Origin: Citrobacter sp. Cu233
GTDB taxonomy: Bacteria; Pseudomonadota; Gammaproteobacteria; Enterobacterales; Enterobacteriaceae
DNA: 64,000 bases
Assembly (NCBI RefSeq): GCF_030332225.1
Contig: NZ_JAOWIF010000021.1
Location: 64,001 to 128,000 of the forward strand
Direction: 5' to 3'
In this document: one piece after another, positions 29,935 through 38,877 of the stretch
Layout of the letters: each line of letters opens with the position of its first letter
Numbering within the stretch: the stretch's first letter is position 1
Program-made: the position numbers and the translations under genes
The notes under the pieces: generated by a model
Told to the model about the DNA's origin: nothing
The model's input: only the letters and a program-made list of their open reading frames with translations
Database searches by the model: none

Positions 29935-30794
29935 CAGATCTGCCCCGCGCTACCAAAAATACGCATCTGTTCAGAAACGGTATCGGTAATGGCTTCCTCA
30001 ATACTCAGCAGCAGTTCGGCGAATTCGTCGTACAGCGGCTGGCGATTAGCCATACGCGACTCTACCGCAGCCAGTGCCGCCTGCGACATACCGGTGTAGA
30101 AGTTGATTTTGTGAATGCCAAGCTCGATTGCCCGGCGGAAATCGTCGTCGCTAATGCCGGAGCCGCCGTGGAGTACCAGCGGAATTGCCGCCTGCTGGCG
30201 AATCGCGTCCAGACGGGGAAAATCGAGTTGTGGCACGCCTTTGTACTTGCCGTGTGCATTGCCAATAGCAACGGCCAGCGCATCAATACCGGTTCTGTCG
30301 ACGAAGTCCCGTGCCAGCATGGGGTCGGTAAACAATGATTCATCAGCATGACCGTACAACGCGCCGCCTTCATCGCCACCCACCGCGCCGAGCTCAGCTT
30401 CCACCGATACACCCACCGCATGACACATCTTCACGACTTCGCGGGTTTGACGGATATTTTCTTCGTATTCCAGCGTGGAACCATCAAACATGACCGAACT
30501 GAAGCCTAAGCGTAGCGCCCGAACCACTGACTCAAAGTGCAGACCGTGATCAAGGTTTAGCACCACCGGAATGTCATGCCTGGCGGCTTCGAACTTGACC
30601 GCTTCGACAAGGGAATCCAGCGAGATATATTTAAAATGCACTTCGGCAATGTTGATAATGAAAGGCGAACGTTCCTGTTTTGCGGCGGCAAACAGCGCGC
30701 GCAGGAAGTGTGAGTCCAGTACGTTAAATGCCCCTAAGGCATAGCGGTGCTCGCGGGCATGGGCAAGCCCATCGGCGAGGGAAATTAACGGCAT
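29934..30794 (-). CDS. Class II ketose-bisphosphate/ketose-phosphate aldolase
   Basis: 286 residues, FbaA/GatY/KbaY family of zinc-dependent aldolases. The catalytic and metal motifs are present: VVLNLDHGLHFE (Asp, His), VEAELGAVGGDEGG, ALAVAIGNAHGKY (His), LVLHGGSGISDDD (His) and KINFYTG. It should cleave a ketose 1-phosphate or bisphosphate to dihydroxyacetone phosphate plus an aldehyde. Start has GGAG upstream. It lies between isomerase and kinase genes, so it probably performs the last dedicated step of the pathway. Confidence 0.9.
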   Translation of the reverse strand: MPLISLADGLAHAREHRYALGAFNVLDSHFLRALFAAAKQERSPFIINIAEVHFKYISLDSLVEAVKFEAARHDIPVVLNLDHGLHFESVVRALRLGFSSVMFDGSTLEYEENIRQTREVVKMCHAVGVSVEAELGAVGGDEGGALYGHADESLFTDPMLARDFVDRTGIDALAVAIGNAHGKYKGVPQLDFPRLDAIRQQAAIPLVLHGGSGISDDDFRRAIELGIHKINFYTGMSQAALAAVESRMANRQPLYDEFAELLLSIEEAITDTVSEQMRIFGSAGQI

Positions 30795-30808
30795 AATACG
30801 CTCCTTGG

Positions 30809-31492
30809 TTAACGGAACAGGCGGTACTCGTTACACAGCACCAGATGCGCCGGTTCGTCTTCTTCAATGTCGTTATAGCGGGCTATTGGTTGCAGAAAAT
30901 GGTTATCGTGGTCGTCGTCATTGACGGAAGAAACTTCACCGACCAGCACGTCACCAAACCCTTCTTCAGCCCAGAAGCTGTGATACAGACCGGGCGTCAG
31001 ACAGATGCTTTCCCCTGGTGCCAGGCGTAACTGGCTACCTGCAGCATGGGTTTGTCGGCAACCATCAATGACCACATTGACGTCGCTGTCCTCCGTTTGT
31101 TCTCTGATACCGGCGTTCCACAGTTCGATAATCAGATTGCCGCCGCCACGATTGATGATGTCTTCACGCTTGCGCCAGTGAAAATGCATCGGCGTAAGCT
31201 GGGCATCGCGAACATGCATGATTTTCTCTGCGTAGCATTTCTCGTATGGCATACCTTTTGGCGAGCCATTACGCAGGGTAAACAGCGTTAAGCCCTGAGC
31301 GGCGAAATTGTTGCCGCCAAATGCGGTGACATCCCAACCCAATTTAAGGTCAAAGACTTCGCTCCAGGCGGAAGCATCAAGTTTTCGCCATTGCGTGGGC
31401 GGGAAACTGGCGAAAGCGGGGAGATGCACGTCGTGCTGGGAAAAAAACTGGCGTGTGTGGCCAAGAATTTCGTTTATTGCGGAGCGTTTCAT
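30809..31492 (-). CDS. D-lyxose ketol-isomerase (cupin fold)
   Basis: 227 residues, D-lyxose isomerase family. Metal-binding cupin residues are visible in THMHFHWRKREDIINRGGGN-like sequence (TPMHFHWRKREDI, two His and Glu) and in LTPGLYHSFWAEEG (His). It closely resembles the structurally characterised sugar isomerase encoded by z5688 of E. coli O157:H7, reported to interconvert D-lyxose/D-xylulose and D-mannose/D-fructose. I place the start at 31492 (MKRSAINEILGH), giving the family length; a longer reading enters the REP hairpin. The gene is followed directly by the aldolase. Confidence 0.9.
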   Translation of the reverse strand: MKRSAINEILGHTRQFFSQHDVHLPAFASFPPTQWRKLDASAWSEVFDLKLGWDVTAFGGNNFAAQGLTLFTLRNGSPKGMPYEKCYAEKIMHVRDAQLTPMHFHWRKREDIINRGGGNLIIELWNAGIREQTEDSDVNVVIDGCRQTHAAGSQLRLAPGESICLTPGLYHSFWAEEGFGDVLVGEVSSVNDDDHDNHFLQPIARYNDIEEDEPAHLVLCNEYRLFR

Positions 31493-31515
31493 GGGCAGAA
31501 TTCTCCTTATATCAT

Positions 31516-31546
31516 GCCGGACAGGGCATTTTTGCCGCCATCCGGC
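31516..31546. repeat. REP hairpin inside the sugar operon
   Basis: GCCGGACAGGGCATTTTTGC...GCCATCCGGC between the binding-protein gene and the isomerase gene. Hairpins here often raise the mRNA level of the upstream gene; the upstream product is a periplasmic binding protein, normally needed in excess. Confidence 0.75.
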
Positions 31547-31560
31547 GTTGTTGTGGCGGG

Positions 31561-32502
31561 TTATTTCACCGTCCAACCCTTATAGCTGCCGACGTTGTTT
31601 TTATCGATCATCGTCACCGGGATCAGCACGGGCTCTTTCGGTGCGGGTTTCCCCTGTAATATGTCATAGCCGATTTCGACCGCTTTGGCAGCCATGACCT
31701 GCGGATCTTGTGCCGGGGTCGCCACAAATAATGAGTTTTCGCGCTTCAGCGCTTCTTCACCGTCCGGCGAACCGTCTACGCCAACAATAAAGAACTCGCT
31801 ACGTTGCGCCTGTTTTGCCGCCAGATCGGCACCGATCGCGGTAGGATCGTTAATGGCGAATACGCCGTCGATCTTCGGATTAGCCGCCAGCAGGGCGGTC
31901 ATGATCTCCAGACCGCCTTCACGACTGCCCTTGGCGTTCTGATTATGCGACAGCACCTTGATGTCCGGGTGGCGTTTGAACTCGGTCTGGCAGCCTTCCA
32001 CGCGGTTCTGTACGGCGGAAACCGGTGGCCCGTTGATGATCACCACGTTACCTTTCCCTTTCAGGCGGTCGGTAATGTATTTACAGGCCATTTCACCGGC
32101 CTGGGTGTTATCGGAGGTGATGGTGGCGTCTGCGCCTTCCGCTGCCACGTCAACGGCGACCACCACAATGCCCGCGTCTTTCGCGCGTTTGACCGCCGGG
32201 CCGATGCCTTTGGAGTCTGCCGCGTTAAGAATGATCATGTCCACTTTGGCGGCAATAAAGTTGTCGATCTGCGAGACCTGCTGTCCCAGATCGTAACCGC
32301 TGGAAACCAGCGTCACTTTAACGCTATCGCCTGCCAGCTTGCGTGCTTCCAGCTCCGCGCCTTTGGTTATCTGCACGAAGAACGGGTTGGCAAGATCGCC
32401 CACCGTGACGCCGATTGATTTCAGTTCTTTTGCCTGCACATATGGCGTCGCGGCAAGCAGTGCGCCAGCACAGAGCGCGGTAACTAATGGCTTCAAACGC
32501 AT
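31561..32502 (-). CDS. Periplasmic sugar-binding protein of ABC importer (RbsB type)
   Basis: 313 residues: Sec signal peptide (MRLKPLVTALCAGALLAATPYVQA|KE) and a periplasmic-binding type 1 fold (IGVTVGDLANPFFVQITKGAE; INDPTAIGADLAAKQAQ; FIVGVDGSPDGEEAL). It should deliver the sugar to the permease/ATPase encoded upstream in the same operon. The ligand is presumably the substrate of the isomerase (D-lyxose or a relative). A REP hairpin follows. Confidence 0.92.
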   Translation of the reverse strand: MRLKPLVTALCAGALLAATPYVQAKELKSIGVTVGDLANPFFVQITKGAELEARKLAGDSVKVTLVSSGYDLGQQVSQIDNFIAAKVDMIILNAADSKGIGPAVKRAKDAGIVVVAVDVAAEGADATITSDNTQAGEMACKYITDRLKGKGNVVIINGPPVSAVQNRVEGCQTEFKRHPDIKVLSHNQNAKGSREGGLEIMTALLAANPKIDGVFAINDPTAIGADLAAKQAQRSEFFIVGVDGSPDGEEALKRENSLFVATPAQDPQVMAAKAVEIGYDILQGKPAPKEPVLIPVTMIDKNNVGSYKGWTVK

Positions 32503-32534
32503 GTTGTATTCCTCGTAGCTGTAGGGTTTTGTTG

Positions 32535-33530
32535 TTATGCACTTTGATGATGCCGGGTACGGTATTTGTCGATCAGCACCGCTATGATGATCACCGCCCC
32601 TTTGATCACCAGTTGCCAGAAATAAGACACGCCCATCAGCGTCATGCCGTTATTGAGCGTGGCGATAATCAGCGCACCCACCAGCGTGCCGGTAATGGTG
32701 CCGATCCCGCCGACAAAACTGGTGCCGCCGAGGATCACTGCGGCAATGGCGTCCAGCTCATAACCCATGCCTAAGTTACCGTTGGCGCTATACAGCCGGG
32801 AGGCGCTCATCACCCCGCCAAGACCTGAGAGCAAACCGCTCATGCCATAGACGAACAGCAGCACCAGCCATACTTTGATACCGGTTAAGCGTGCTGCCTG
32901 CATATTGCCGCCAACCGCGTAGATATGGACGCCGAGCGTCGTGCGGCGCAGAATGAACCAGCACACCACCACCACCGCCAGTGCAATCACCACCAGCCAC
33001 GGTACCGGACCGAGATAGTTGTTGCCGATCCACTCAAAGCTGATGTTGGAGTTGATCACCGTTGTGCCATCCGCCAGCAGGTAGGCCGCGCCGCGTAACG
33101 CGGTATAAGTCCCTAGCGTGACGATAAACGGCGGCAGTCCGGCGAAGGCGACCAGTGCGCCATTAAACAGCCCCAGTACCAGGCCGAGCATCAGCGCTGC
33201 CGGAATCGACAGCATGGCCAGCTCAGGAATAAGAGAAACGACCATCGCCGCAACGGCAGTGGTGCCGAGAATTGAACCGACGGAGAGATCGATCCCACCG
33301 GTGAGAATGATGAACGTCATGCCCGCCGCCAGCACAATGTTGATCGATGCCTGACGGGTAATATTCAGCAGGTTGCTCTCCGTAAAAAAGTTTGGCGCGA
33401 TAAAGCCAAATACCGCCACAATCAGGATCAGAATGGGTAAGATGCCGACCGTTTGCATCAGATCGCTCATCAACATTTTTTTTGCGGAGGCGGATTTCGC
33501 CACCTGCCGGGGAGGGGTTGAATTATTCAT
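32535..33530 (-). CDS. Sugar ABC transporter permease (RbsC type)
   Basis: 331 residues, branched-chain/ribose permease family with 8-10 membrane helices. The family segment [23 protein letters not shown] is intact and [23 protein letters not shown] occurs near the C-terminus. It overlaps the ATPase gene by 8 bp. A single permease gene implies a homodimeric channel. Confidence 0.93.
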   Translation of the reverse strand: MNNSTPPRQVAKSASAKKMLMSDLMQTVGILPILILIVAVFGFIAPNFFTESNLLNITRQASINIVLAAGMTFIILTGGIDLSVGSILGTTAVAAMVVSLIPELAMLSIPAALMLGLVLGLFNGALVAFAGLPPFIVTLGTYTALRGAAYLLADGTTVINSNISFEWIGNNYLGPVPWLVVIALAVVVVCWFILRRTTLGVHIYAVGGNMQAARLTGIKVWLVLLFVYGMSGLLSGLGGVMSASRLYSANGNLGMGYELDAIAAVILGGTSFVGGIGTITGTLVGALIIATLNNGMTLMGVSYFWQLVIKGAVIIIAVLIDKYRTRHHQSA

Positions 33531-35046
33531 GGGGCACCGCCTGATGATGGGAGTCGTTCACGCCGGTTGCAAGCGTCATAATATTTTCCTGGGTAATGCT
33601 TTTCCCGTCCAGCTCGCCAGCAATACTGCCTTCCCGCATGACATATACCCGATCGCTCATGCCGACCACTTCCGGCAATTCACTGGAGATCATCAGGATC
33701 GCCACGCCTTTGCGTGCCATATCGTTCATGATCCGGTAGATCTCGCTTTTGGCACCGACGTCCACGCCGCGCGTGGGTTCATCGAGGATTAAAATGCGGG
33801 GGCCAATCGCCACCCAACGCGAGATGAGTAATTTTTGCTGATTGCCGCCGGACAAGCCGCCCGCGCGGACCTGCGCATGCGGCACGCGAATGTTGAGCAA
33901 CTGGATGGCGTCATCGGAAATGGCCTGCGCTTTTTTGCGATCGAGCATGCCCCAGTTGGCGTCACGCTCCAGCGTCGCCATGGTGATGTTCTCTGCCGCC
34001 GCCAGTTCCAAAAACAGCCCCTGTTCTTTGCGGTTCTCGGTCAGAAAGCCAATGCCGTGGTCAATGGCTTCACGCGGGGAGTGGATAACCACTGGCTCGC
34101 CGTCGACTTCAATCATGCCGCCGATCGCTTTGCGTACGCCAAAAATCAGCTGCGCCAGTTCGGATCGCCCGGCGCCCACCAGACCCGCAAGGCCGACAAT
34201 TTCCCCGGAACGCACTAATAAACTGCACGGCTGCACTTTGTTGCCGTCAGTCAGGTGATGCACGTTCAGGCGCGCTTTGCCGAGCGGGATATCGCGCTCT
34301 TTGTTGAACAGATCGCTTAACGGGCGGCCAACCATCATGCGCACCAGTTCCGAAGCATTAAGCTTGTCGCGGGTCAGGTTACCGACATACTGCCCATCGC
34401 GCAGTACGCTGACGCGATCGGAGAGTTCATAGACTTCTGCCATACGGTGGCTGATATAGATAATCGCCATGCCTTCATCGCGCAGGCGCATGATCAGTTC
34501 AAACAGGCGGTGCGTCTCACGCGAGGAGAGGGCAGCGGTGGGTTCATCCATGACCAGGATACGGCTGTTACGGTGCAGGGCGCGGGCGATTTCGACCTGC
34601 TGCTGCTCGGCAATGGTCAGCGTCATGACCCGGTCGCTGGCCTTAAACTGGGCACCGAGTCGGTCGATAACCTTCTGCGACTGCGTCACCATCTCTTTAC
34701 GCTGGACCAGACCACCGCGCGACAATTCACTGCCGAGGAAGATATTCTCCGCCACCGTCAGATTTGGTGCGAGTTGCATCTCCTGATAAATCAGGGTAAT
34801 GCCTGCACTTAACGCATCCTTGGGTCCACGAATATGAAAAGGTTGTCCGTCAATCAGGATCTCGCCGCTGGTGGCGGTATAGGCCCCCGCGAGGATCTTC
34901 ATCAGGGTGCTTTTCCCCGCGCCGTTTTCGCCCATCAGGGCATGGATCTCACCCGGCCAGACCGTTAAATCGACCCCTTTCAGCGCGTAAAATTTGCCAA
35001 ACGCTTTGGCAATGTTGCGCATTTCCAGAACCGGTGTCCTGCTCAT
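33523..35046 (-). CDS. Sugar ABC transporter ATPase with two nucleotide-binding domains (RbsA type)
   Basis: 507 residues with two fused ABC domains. The first has Walker [10 protein letters not shown], signature [15 protein letters not shown] and Walker [11 protein letters not shown]; the second has a degenerate Walker A region (GLVGAGRSE), signature [14 protein letters not shown] and Walker [12 protein letters not shown]. This is the RbsA/XylG pattern. It is the first gene of the leftward operon, with AGGAG before the start, and is divergent from the sensor kinase. Confidence 0.94.
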   Translation of the reverse strand: MSRTPVLEMRNIAKAFGKFYALKGVDLTVWPGEIHALMGENGAGKSTLMKILAGAYTATSGEILIDGQPFHIRGPKDALSAGITLIYQEMQLAPNLTVAENIFLGSELSRGGLVQRKEMVTQSQKVIDRLGAQFKASDRVMTLTIAEQQQVEIARALHRNSRILVMDEPTAALSSRETHRLFELIMRLRDEGMAIIYISHRMAEVYELSDRVSVLRDGQYVGNLTRDKLNASELVRMMVGRPLSDLFNKERDIPLGKARLNVHHLTDGNKVQPCSLLVRSGEIVGLAGLVGAGRSELAQLIFGVRKAIGGMIEVDGEPVVIHSPREAIDHGIGFLTENRKEQGLFLELAAAENITMATLERDANWGMLDRKKAQAISDDAIQLLNIRVPHAQVRAGGLSGGNQQKLLISRWVAIGPRILILDEPTRGVDVGAKSEIYRIMNDMARKGVAILMISSELPEVVGMSDRVYVMREGSIAGELDGKSITQENIMTLATGVNDSHHQAVPHE

Positions 35047-35160
35047 AGCGGATCTCCTGCGGGGTGGCCGATATCAGCAGTCCATCACAGGAATGTAAAT
35101 GCAAAATGTCAGAAGCCGTTCATATTTGTCATATTGCGATTTTTCTTCATGGGGCGTGAT

Positions 35161-37425
35161 ATGCCGCAACCAGGACATCTCTTTTTCGCCAGTGCGCGCG
35201 GGCGATTACTGTTTTTCAACCTGCTGGTGGTGGCTGTTACGTTGATGGTCAGCGGCGTAGCGGTGCTGGGTTTTCAGCATGCCAGTCAGATTCAGGAGCA
35301 GGTGCAACAGCAAACGGTTGATGACATGACCGGCAGCATGAATCTGGCGCGCGATACGGCAAATGTAGCAACGGCGGCGGTGCGACTGTCGCAGGTGGTG
35401 GGGGCGCTGGAATACAAAGGTGAAGCGGAACGTCTGCAGGAGACCCAGCGGGCGCTGAAGCATTCACTGGAACAACTGGCTGCTGCGCCGCTGGCACAGC
35501 AGGAGCCGGGGCTGGTCGAGCGTATTATTCAACGCAGCAATGAACTGCAAAGCAGTGTGGAAGGTATGTTGCAGCGCGGACAGCGGCGGCATCTGGAGCG
35601 TAACGCGCTGCTCAGTTCGCTGTACCAGAATCAAAGCTACTTACGCCATCTGCAAAAACTCACCGGCGCGCAGGATGACACGTTGCTTACGCAGATGGAC
35701 CGCCTGATCGTCGCTGCCATTGAGACGCCCGCACCGCGCTCGGTAATCAAACAACTGGACGGCGTGATGCCCGCGCTGCCTCTGCAAGCCAGTAACCTGC
35801 TGATTAGCCGCATTCTCAACGATTTCAATCAGGAACTGCATAAGCTGGAACCGCTTTCTGCCGCACTGGAACAAAGCGACCTGGCGATCAACTGGTATAT
35901 GTTTCATATCAAAGCGCTGGTAGCGATCCTCAACAGTGATATCAACCAGTATGCTTCGCAGGTGGCGTTAATCTCCGAACAGCGGGTGGCGCAAAGCCAC
36001 CAGGAGTTACAGTCCGGCGCGTTGTTTATTCTGGCCTTTGCGCTGCTGGCGGTGGTGATCACCGGTTTTGCTGGCTGGTATATCTACCGCAATCTTGGCT
36101 CCAACCTGACGGCTATCTCGCGCGCGATGACCCGCCTGGCGCATGGGGAATCAGATGTCAGCGTCCCGGCCCTGCAACGGCGTGATGAACTGGGCGAACT
36201 GGCCCGCGCCTTTAGCGTGTTTGCCCGCAATACGGCGTCGCTCGAGCACACCACCCGGCTACTGAAAGAAAAAACCACCCAGATGGAAATCGATCGCACC
36301 GAACGCCAGGGGCTGGAAGAAGCACTGCTACACAGCCAAAAGCTGAAAGCGGTAGGGCAACTGACCGGCGGATTAGCGCATGATTTCAATAACCTGCTGG
36401 CGGTGATTATCGGCAGTCTGGATCTGGTGAATCCGGATTCGCCCGATGCGCCACGGATCAACCGGGCGCTAAAAGCGGCTGAACGTGGGGCGATGCTGAC
36501 CCAGCGACTGCTGGCCTTTTCACGCAAACAGTCTTTGCATCCGCACGCGGTAGAGCTGAAAACGCTGCTGGAGAACCTGGGCGAACTGATGCGCCATTCG
36601 CTACCTAACACGTTTATGCTGGAAATCGAGGCCCAATCGCCCGCCTGGCCGGCGTGGATTGACGTCAGCCAACTGGAAAACGCCATTATCAATCTGGTGA
36701 TGAACGCTCGTGATGCGATGGATGGGCAGGCCGGTATGATTAAGATCCGCTCGTGGAATCAGCGTGTTACGCGTAGCGATGGTCGCAAACAGGACATGGT
36801 GATGCTGGAAGTGGCTGACCAGGGCAGTGGCATGTCACAGGAAATTAAGGCACAGGTCTTCGAACCGTTCTTCACGACCAAACAAACCGGTAGTGGGAGT
36901 GGACTGGGGCTGTCGATGGTGTACGGCTTTGTGCGTCAATCTGGCGGTCGCGTAGAGATCGAAAGTGCGCCAGGGCAGGGAACCACTGTCAGGCTACAGC
37001 TTCCTCGTGCCATTGTGCCGGTGCAAGTTCCGGTCGAACCGATAGCAGAGCATCCAGCGACCAGCGGTGAGAAGCTGGTTCTGGTGCTCGAAGATGAGGC
37101 CGATGTGCGTCAGACGTTGTGCGAACAATTACATCTTTTGGGCTACCTGACGCTCGAAGCCGCTAACGGCGAACAGGCAATGCATATGCTGGCGGCTTCA
37201 GCAGAGATTGATATTCTTGTCAGCGACTTAATGTTGCCAGGCGGATTGAGTGGCGCGGATGTGGTCAATCATGTCCTGAAGCATTATCCGCAACTGAATA
37301 TTCTGCTGATTAGCGGTCAGGATTTACGTCCGGCGCATAATCCGGCGCTGCCGGATGTGGCGCTATTGCGTAAACCGTTTACCCGAGGGGAACTGGCCCA
37401 GGCGCTGCGACGCGCACGTAATTGA
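35161..37425 (+). CDS. Hybrid sensor histidine kinase flanking the sugar operon
   Basis: About 755 residues from the ATG at 35161 (ATG at 35149 and TTG at 35134 are alternatives; none has a strong Shine-Dalgarno). Order: TM1 (about 17-40), helical periplasmic sensor, TM2 (about 288-310), HAMP (about 310-360), HisKA with phospho-acceptor His407 (GGLAHDFNNLLAVI), HATPase_c (NARDAMDG, DQGSGM, GSGSGLGLSMVYG), and a C-terminal receiver with Asp689 (VSDLMLPGG) and Lys in LRKPF. There is no HPt domain. It is divergent from the ABC genes; its probable output regulator is the OmpR-type gene at 28201. The receiver may tune the kinase rather than relay. Confidence 0.9.
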   Translation: MPQPGHLFFASARGRLLFFNLLVVAVTLMVSGVAVLGFQHASQIQEQVQQQTVDDMTGSMNLARDTANVATAAVRLSQVVGALEYKGEAERLQETQRALKHSLEQLAAAPLAQQEPGLVERIIQRSNELQSSVEGMLQRGQRRHLERNALLSSLYQNQSYLRHLQKLTGAQDDTLLTQMDRLIVAAIETPAPRSVIKQLDGVMPALPLQASNLLISRILNDFNQELHKLEPLSAALEQSDLAINWYMFHIKALVAILNSDINQYASQVALISEQRVAQSHQELQSGALFILAFALLAVVITGFAGWYIYRNLGSNLTAISRAMTRLAHGESDVSVPALQRRDELGELARAFSVFARNTASLEHTTRLLKEKTTQMEIDRTERQGLEEALLHSQKLKAVGQLTGGLAHDFNNLLAVIIGSLDLVNPDSPDAPRINRALKAAERGAMLTQRLLAFSRKQSLHPHAVELKTLLENLGELMRHSLPNTFMLEIEAQSPAWPAWIDVSQLENAIINLVMNARDAMDGQAGMIKIRSWNQRVTRSDGRKQDMVMLEVADQGSGMSQEIKAQVFEPFFTTKQTGSGSGLGLSMVYGFVRQSGGRVEIESAPGQGTTVRLQLPRAIVPVQVPVEPIAEHPATSGEKLVLVLEDEADVRQTLCEQLHLLGYLTLEAANGEQAMHMLAASAEIDILVSDLMLPGGLSGADVVNHVLKHYPQLNILLISGQDLRPAHNPALPDVALLRKPFTRGELAQALRRARN

Positions 37426-37494
37426 GATTCCTCCGCTACTCGCGTCAAAGCACTTTGATTACCGTGGAGCCAGTTTCTTTATGAGGCTGGTTTG

Positions 37495-37824
37495 ATGAAA
37501 CGCTCCCCGACGCTCTTTTTATTCAGTTTGCTGATGTTGACGACGATTTCGGCGCATGCAGACATTATTGATGACGCCATTGGCAATATTCAACGTGCCG
37601 TCAGCGATGCTTATAACCCGGATAACAATCGGGATTATGACGACTCACGTGATGATGGCTGGCAGCGTCAGATGAGTGACGATCGCCGCAGGCAATATAA
37701 TGATCGCCGGCGCCAGTTTGAAGACCGCCGCCGTCAGTTAGACGATCGCCAGCGGCAGCTCGATCAGGAACGGCGTCAACTGGAAGATGAAGAGCGCAGA
37801 ATGGAAGAGGACTACGATCGCTAG
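37495..37824 (+). CDS. yjdP: YjdP, exported Arg/Asp-rich protein
   Basis: 109 residues: signal peptide (MKRSPTLFLFSLLMLTTISAHA|DI) and a highly charged helical C-terminal half built of repeated DDRRRQ/EDRRRQ/DDRQRQLDQERRQLE units, probably a single coiled coil. Orthologue of E. coli YjdP, which adjoins phnP; function unknown. Start at 37495 follows GAGG and gives the E. coli length. Its TAG stop overlaps the stop codon of the convergent SDR gene. Confidence 0.85.
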   Translation: MKRSPTLFLFSLLMLTTISAHADIIDDAIGNIQRAVSDAYNPDNNRDYDDSRDDGWQRQMSDDRRRQYNDRRRQFEDRRRQLDDRQRQLDQERRQLEDEERRMEEDYDR

Positions 37825-38564
37825 CCACGTCCAACAAATGGCATTTCATTCGCCATGATAGTTAATTCGAGCACATTCGTGGTTGTCGGTAAGGCGGCTA
37901 TCATTTGGATTGCCGCAGTGACATCAGCCACATCCATCACGGGTTCGACTCGCATATTCCCATCTGCTTGCTGAACGCCTTCAGACATGCGTTCCGACAT
38001 CTGCGTTCGCGCATTACCAATATTGATTTGTCCGCAAGCGATATTAAATTTTCGACAATCGAGGGCGATCGACTTGGTTAAACCCGTTATCGCGTGTTTC
38101 GAAGATGTATAAGCGGCGCTGAACAGGCGAGGTGTGACAGAAGAAATAGACGCATTGTTAATGATCCTTCCCCCCATTGGTCGCTGCTGTTTCATCAATC
38201 GGATTGCTTCTCTGGAGCAAAGAAAACTGGCGTGCACATTGATATTAAATACGCGCAACCACTCTTCAACGCTGATCTCTTCTACAGATTTGCTGGGGCT
38301 ATTAATTCCGGCATTATTAAACAGCAGATCCAACCGACCAAATCTGTGTTGAATGTGTTGGAACAGGCGTTCAACCTCGGCGGGATTGGTGACATCCGCG
38401 TTGATTGCGACAAAACGCTCTGGGGATGAATAACCCTCATTAAGAATGAGTTGTTCCGCATGGCGGGCGACAATAATCACAATGTAATCCATCTGGCGCA
38501 GCGCTTTTGCTGCCTCATAACCAATGCCTTTACTTCCGCCAGTAATAAGAGCCACTTTCTGCAT
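37821..38564 (-). CDS. Short-chain dehydrogenase/reductase, divergent gene of catabolic island B
   Basis: 247 residues, classical SDR: NAD(P)-binding GGSKGIGYEAAKAL, NNAGI motif, and the catalytic Ser...Tyr-x3-Lys in SISSVTPRLFSAAYTSSK. The start at 38564 is preceded by GGAGGATCT, an excellent ribosome site; longer readings are not supported. It faces away from the crotonase operon across the 309-bp gap containing a 22-bp palindrome, so both are probably controlled together. Substrate unknown; oxidation of a hydroxyl in the island's catabolic route is a reasonable guess. Confidence 0.88.
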   Translation of the reverse strand: MQKVALITGGSKGIGYEAAKALRQMDYIVIIVARHAEQLILNEGYSSPERFVAINADVTNPAEVERLFQHIQHRFGRLDLLFNNAGINSPSKSVEEISVEEWLRVFNINVHASFLCSREAIRLMKQQRPMGGRIINNASISSVTPRLFSAAYTSSKHAITGLTKSIALDCRKFNIACGQINIGNARTQMSERMSEGVQQADGNMRVEPVMDVADVTAAIQMIAALPTTTNVLELTIMANEMPFVGRG

Positions 38565-38660
38565 AGATCCTCCTGATTCATAGCACATTGTTTGTTTTTA
38601 CGAATGACTTCTCTGAAAGCATATTGGATACGACGTGATAAAAATGTTATGTCGATCACT

Positions 38661-38682
38661 ACTTACTTACTAGTAAGTAAGT
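38661..38682. promoter_or_regulatory. Perfect 22-bp palindrome, probable TetR operator of island B
   Basis: The half-site ACTTACTTACT is followed by its exact complement AGTAAGTAAGT (38661-38682). It lies between the divergent SDR and crotonase operons, 97 bp from the SDR start and 28 bp before a small ORF. Perfect palindromes of this length are typical of TetR-family operators, and the island ends with a TetR-family gene. I found no second copy in the window. Confidence 0.65.
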
Positions 38683-38709
38683 ATAAATATAAACGCAGAA
38701 GGGAAACCG

Positions 38710-38877
38710 ATGACAAAACCCTGGTCGTCCAATGGCGCAGGCTTATCGGATCTATGGCGTGTTCATAATTTTTTGAATTTATTTGATATTTTGTCTGATA
38801 AGGTGCCGTCCGGCAATAAAACAGGGCGCTTTGTCAGCAATCTGAGAATGTTTTTTCTACACAGGAACAGACAATGA
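38710..38877 (+). CDS. Small ORF (55 aa) coupled to the crotonase gene
   Basis: An uninterrupted ATG-to-TGA frame, MTKPWSSNGAGLSDLWRVHN... ending FFLHRNRQ. It has a GAAGGG sequence 8 bases upstream and ends in an ATGA overlap with the crotonase start (ATG 38874). The sequence is basic and does not resemble any protein I know. It could be a leader peptide that couples translation to the operon, the remnant of a longer gene, or chance in an A/T-rich leader. It is the first ORF after the 22-bp palindrome. Confidence 0.4.
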   Translation: MTKPWSSNGAGLSDLWRVHNFLNLFDILSDKVPSGNKTGRFVSNLRMFFLHRNRQ

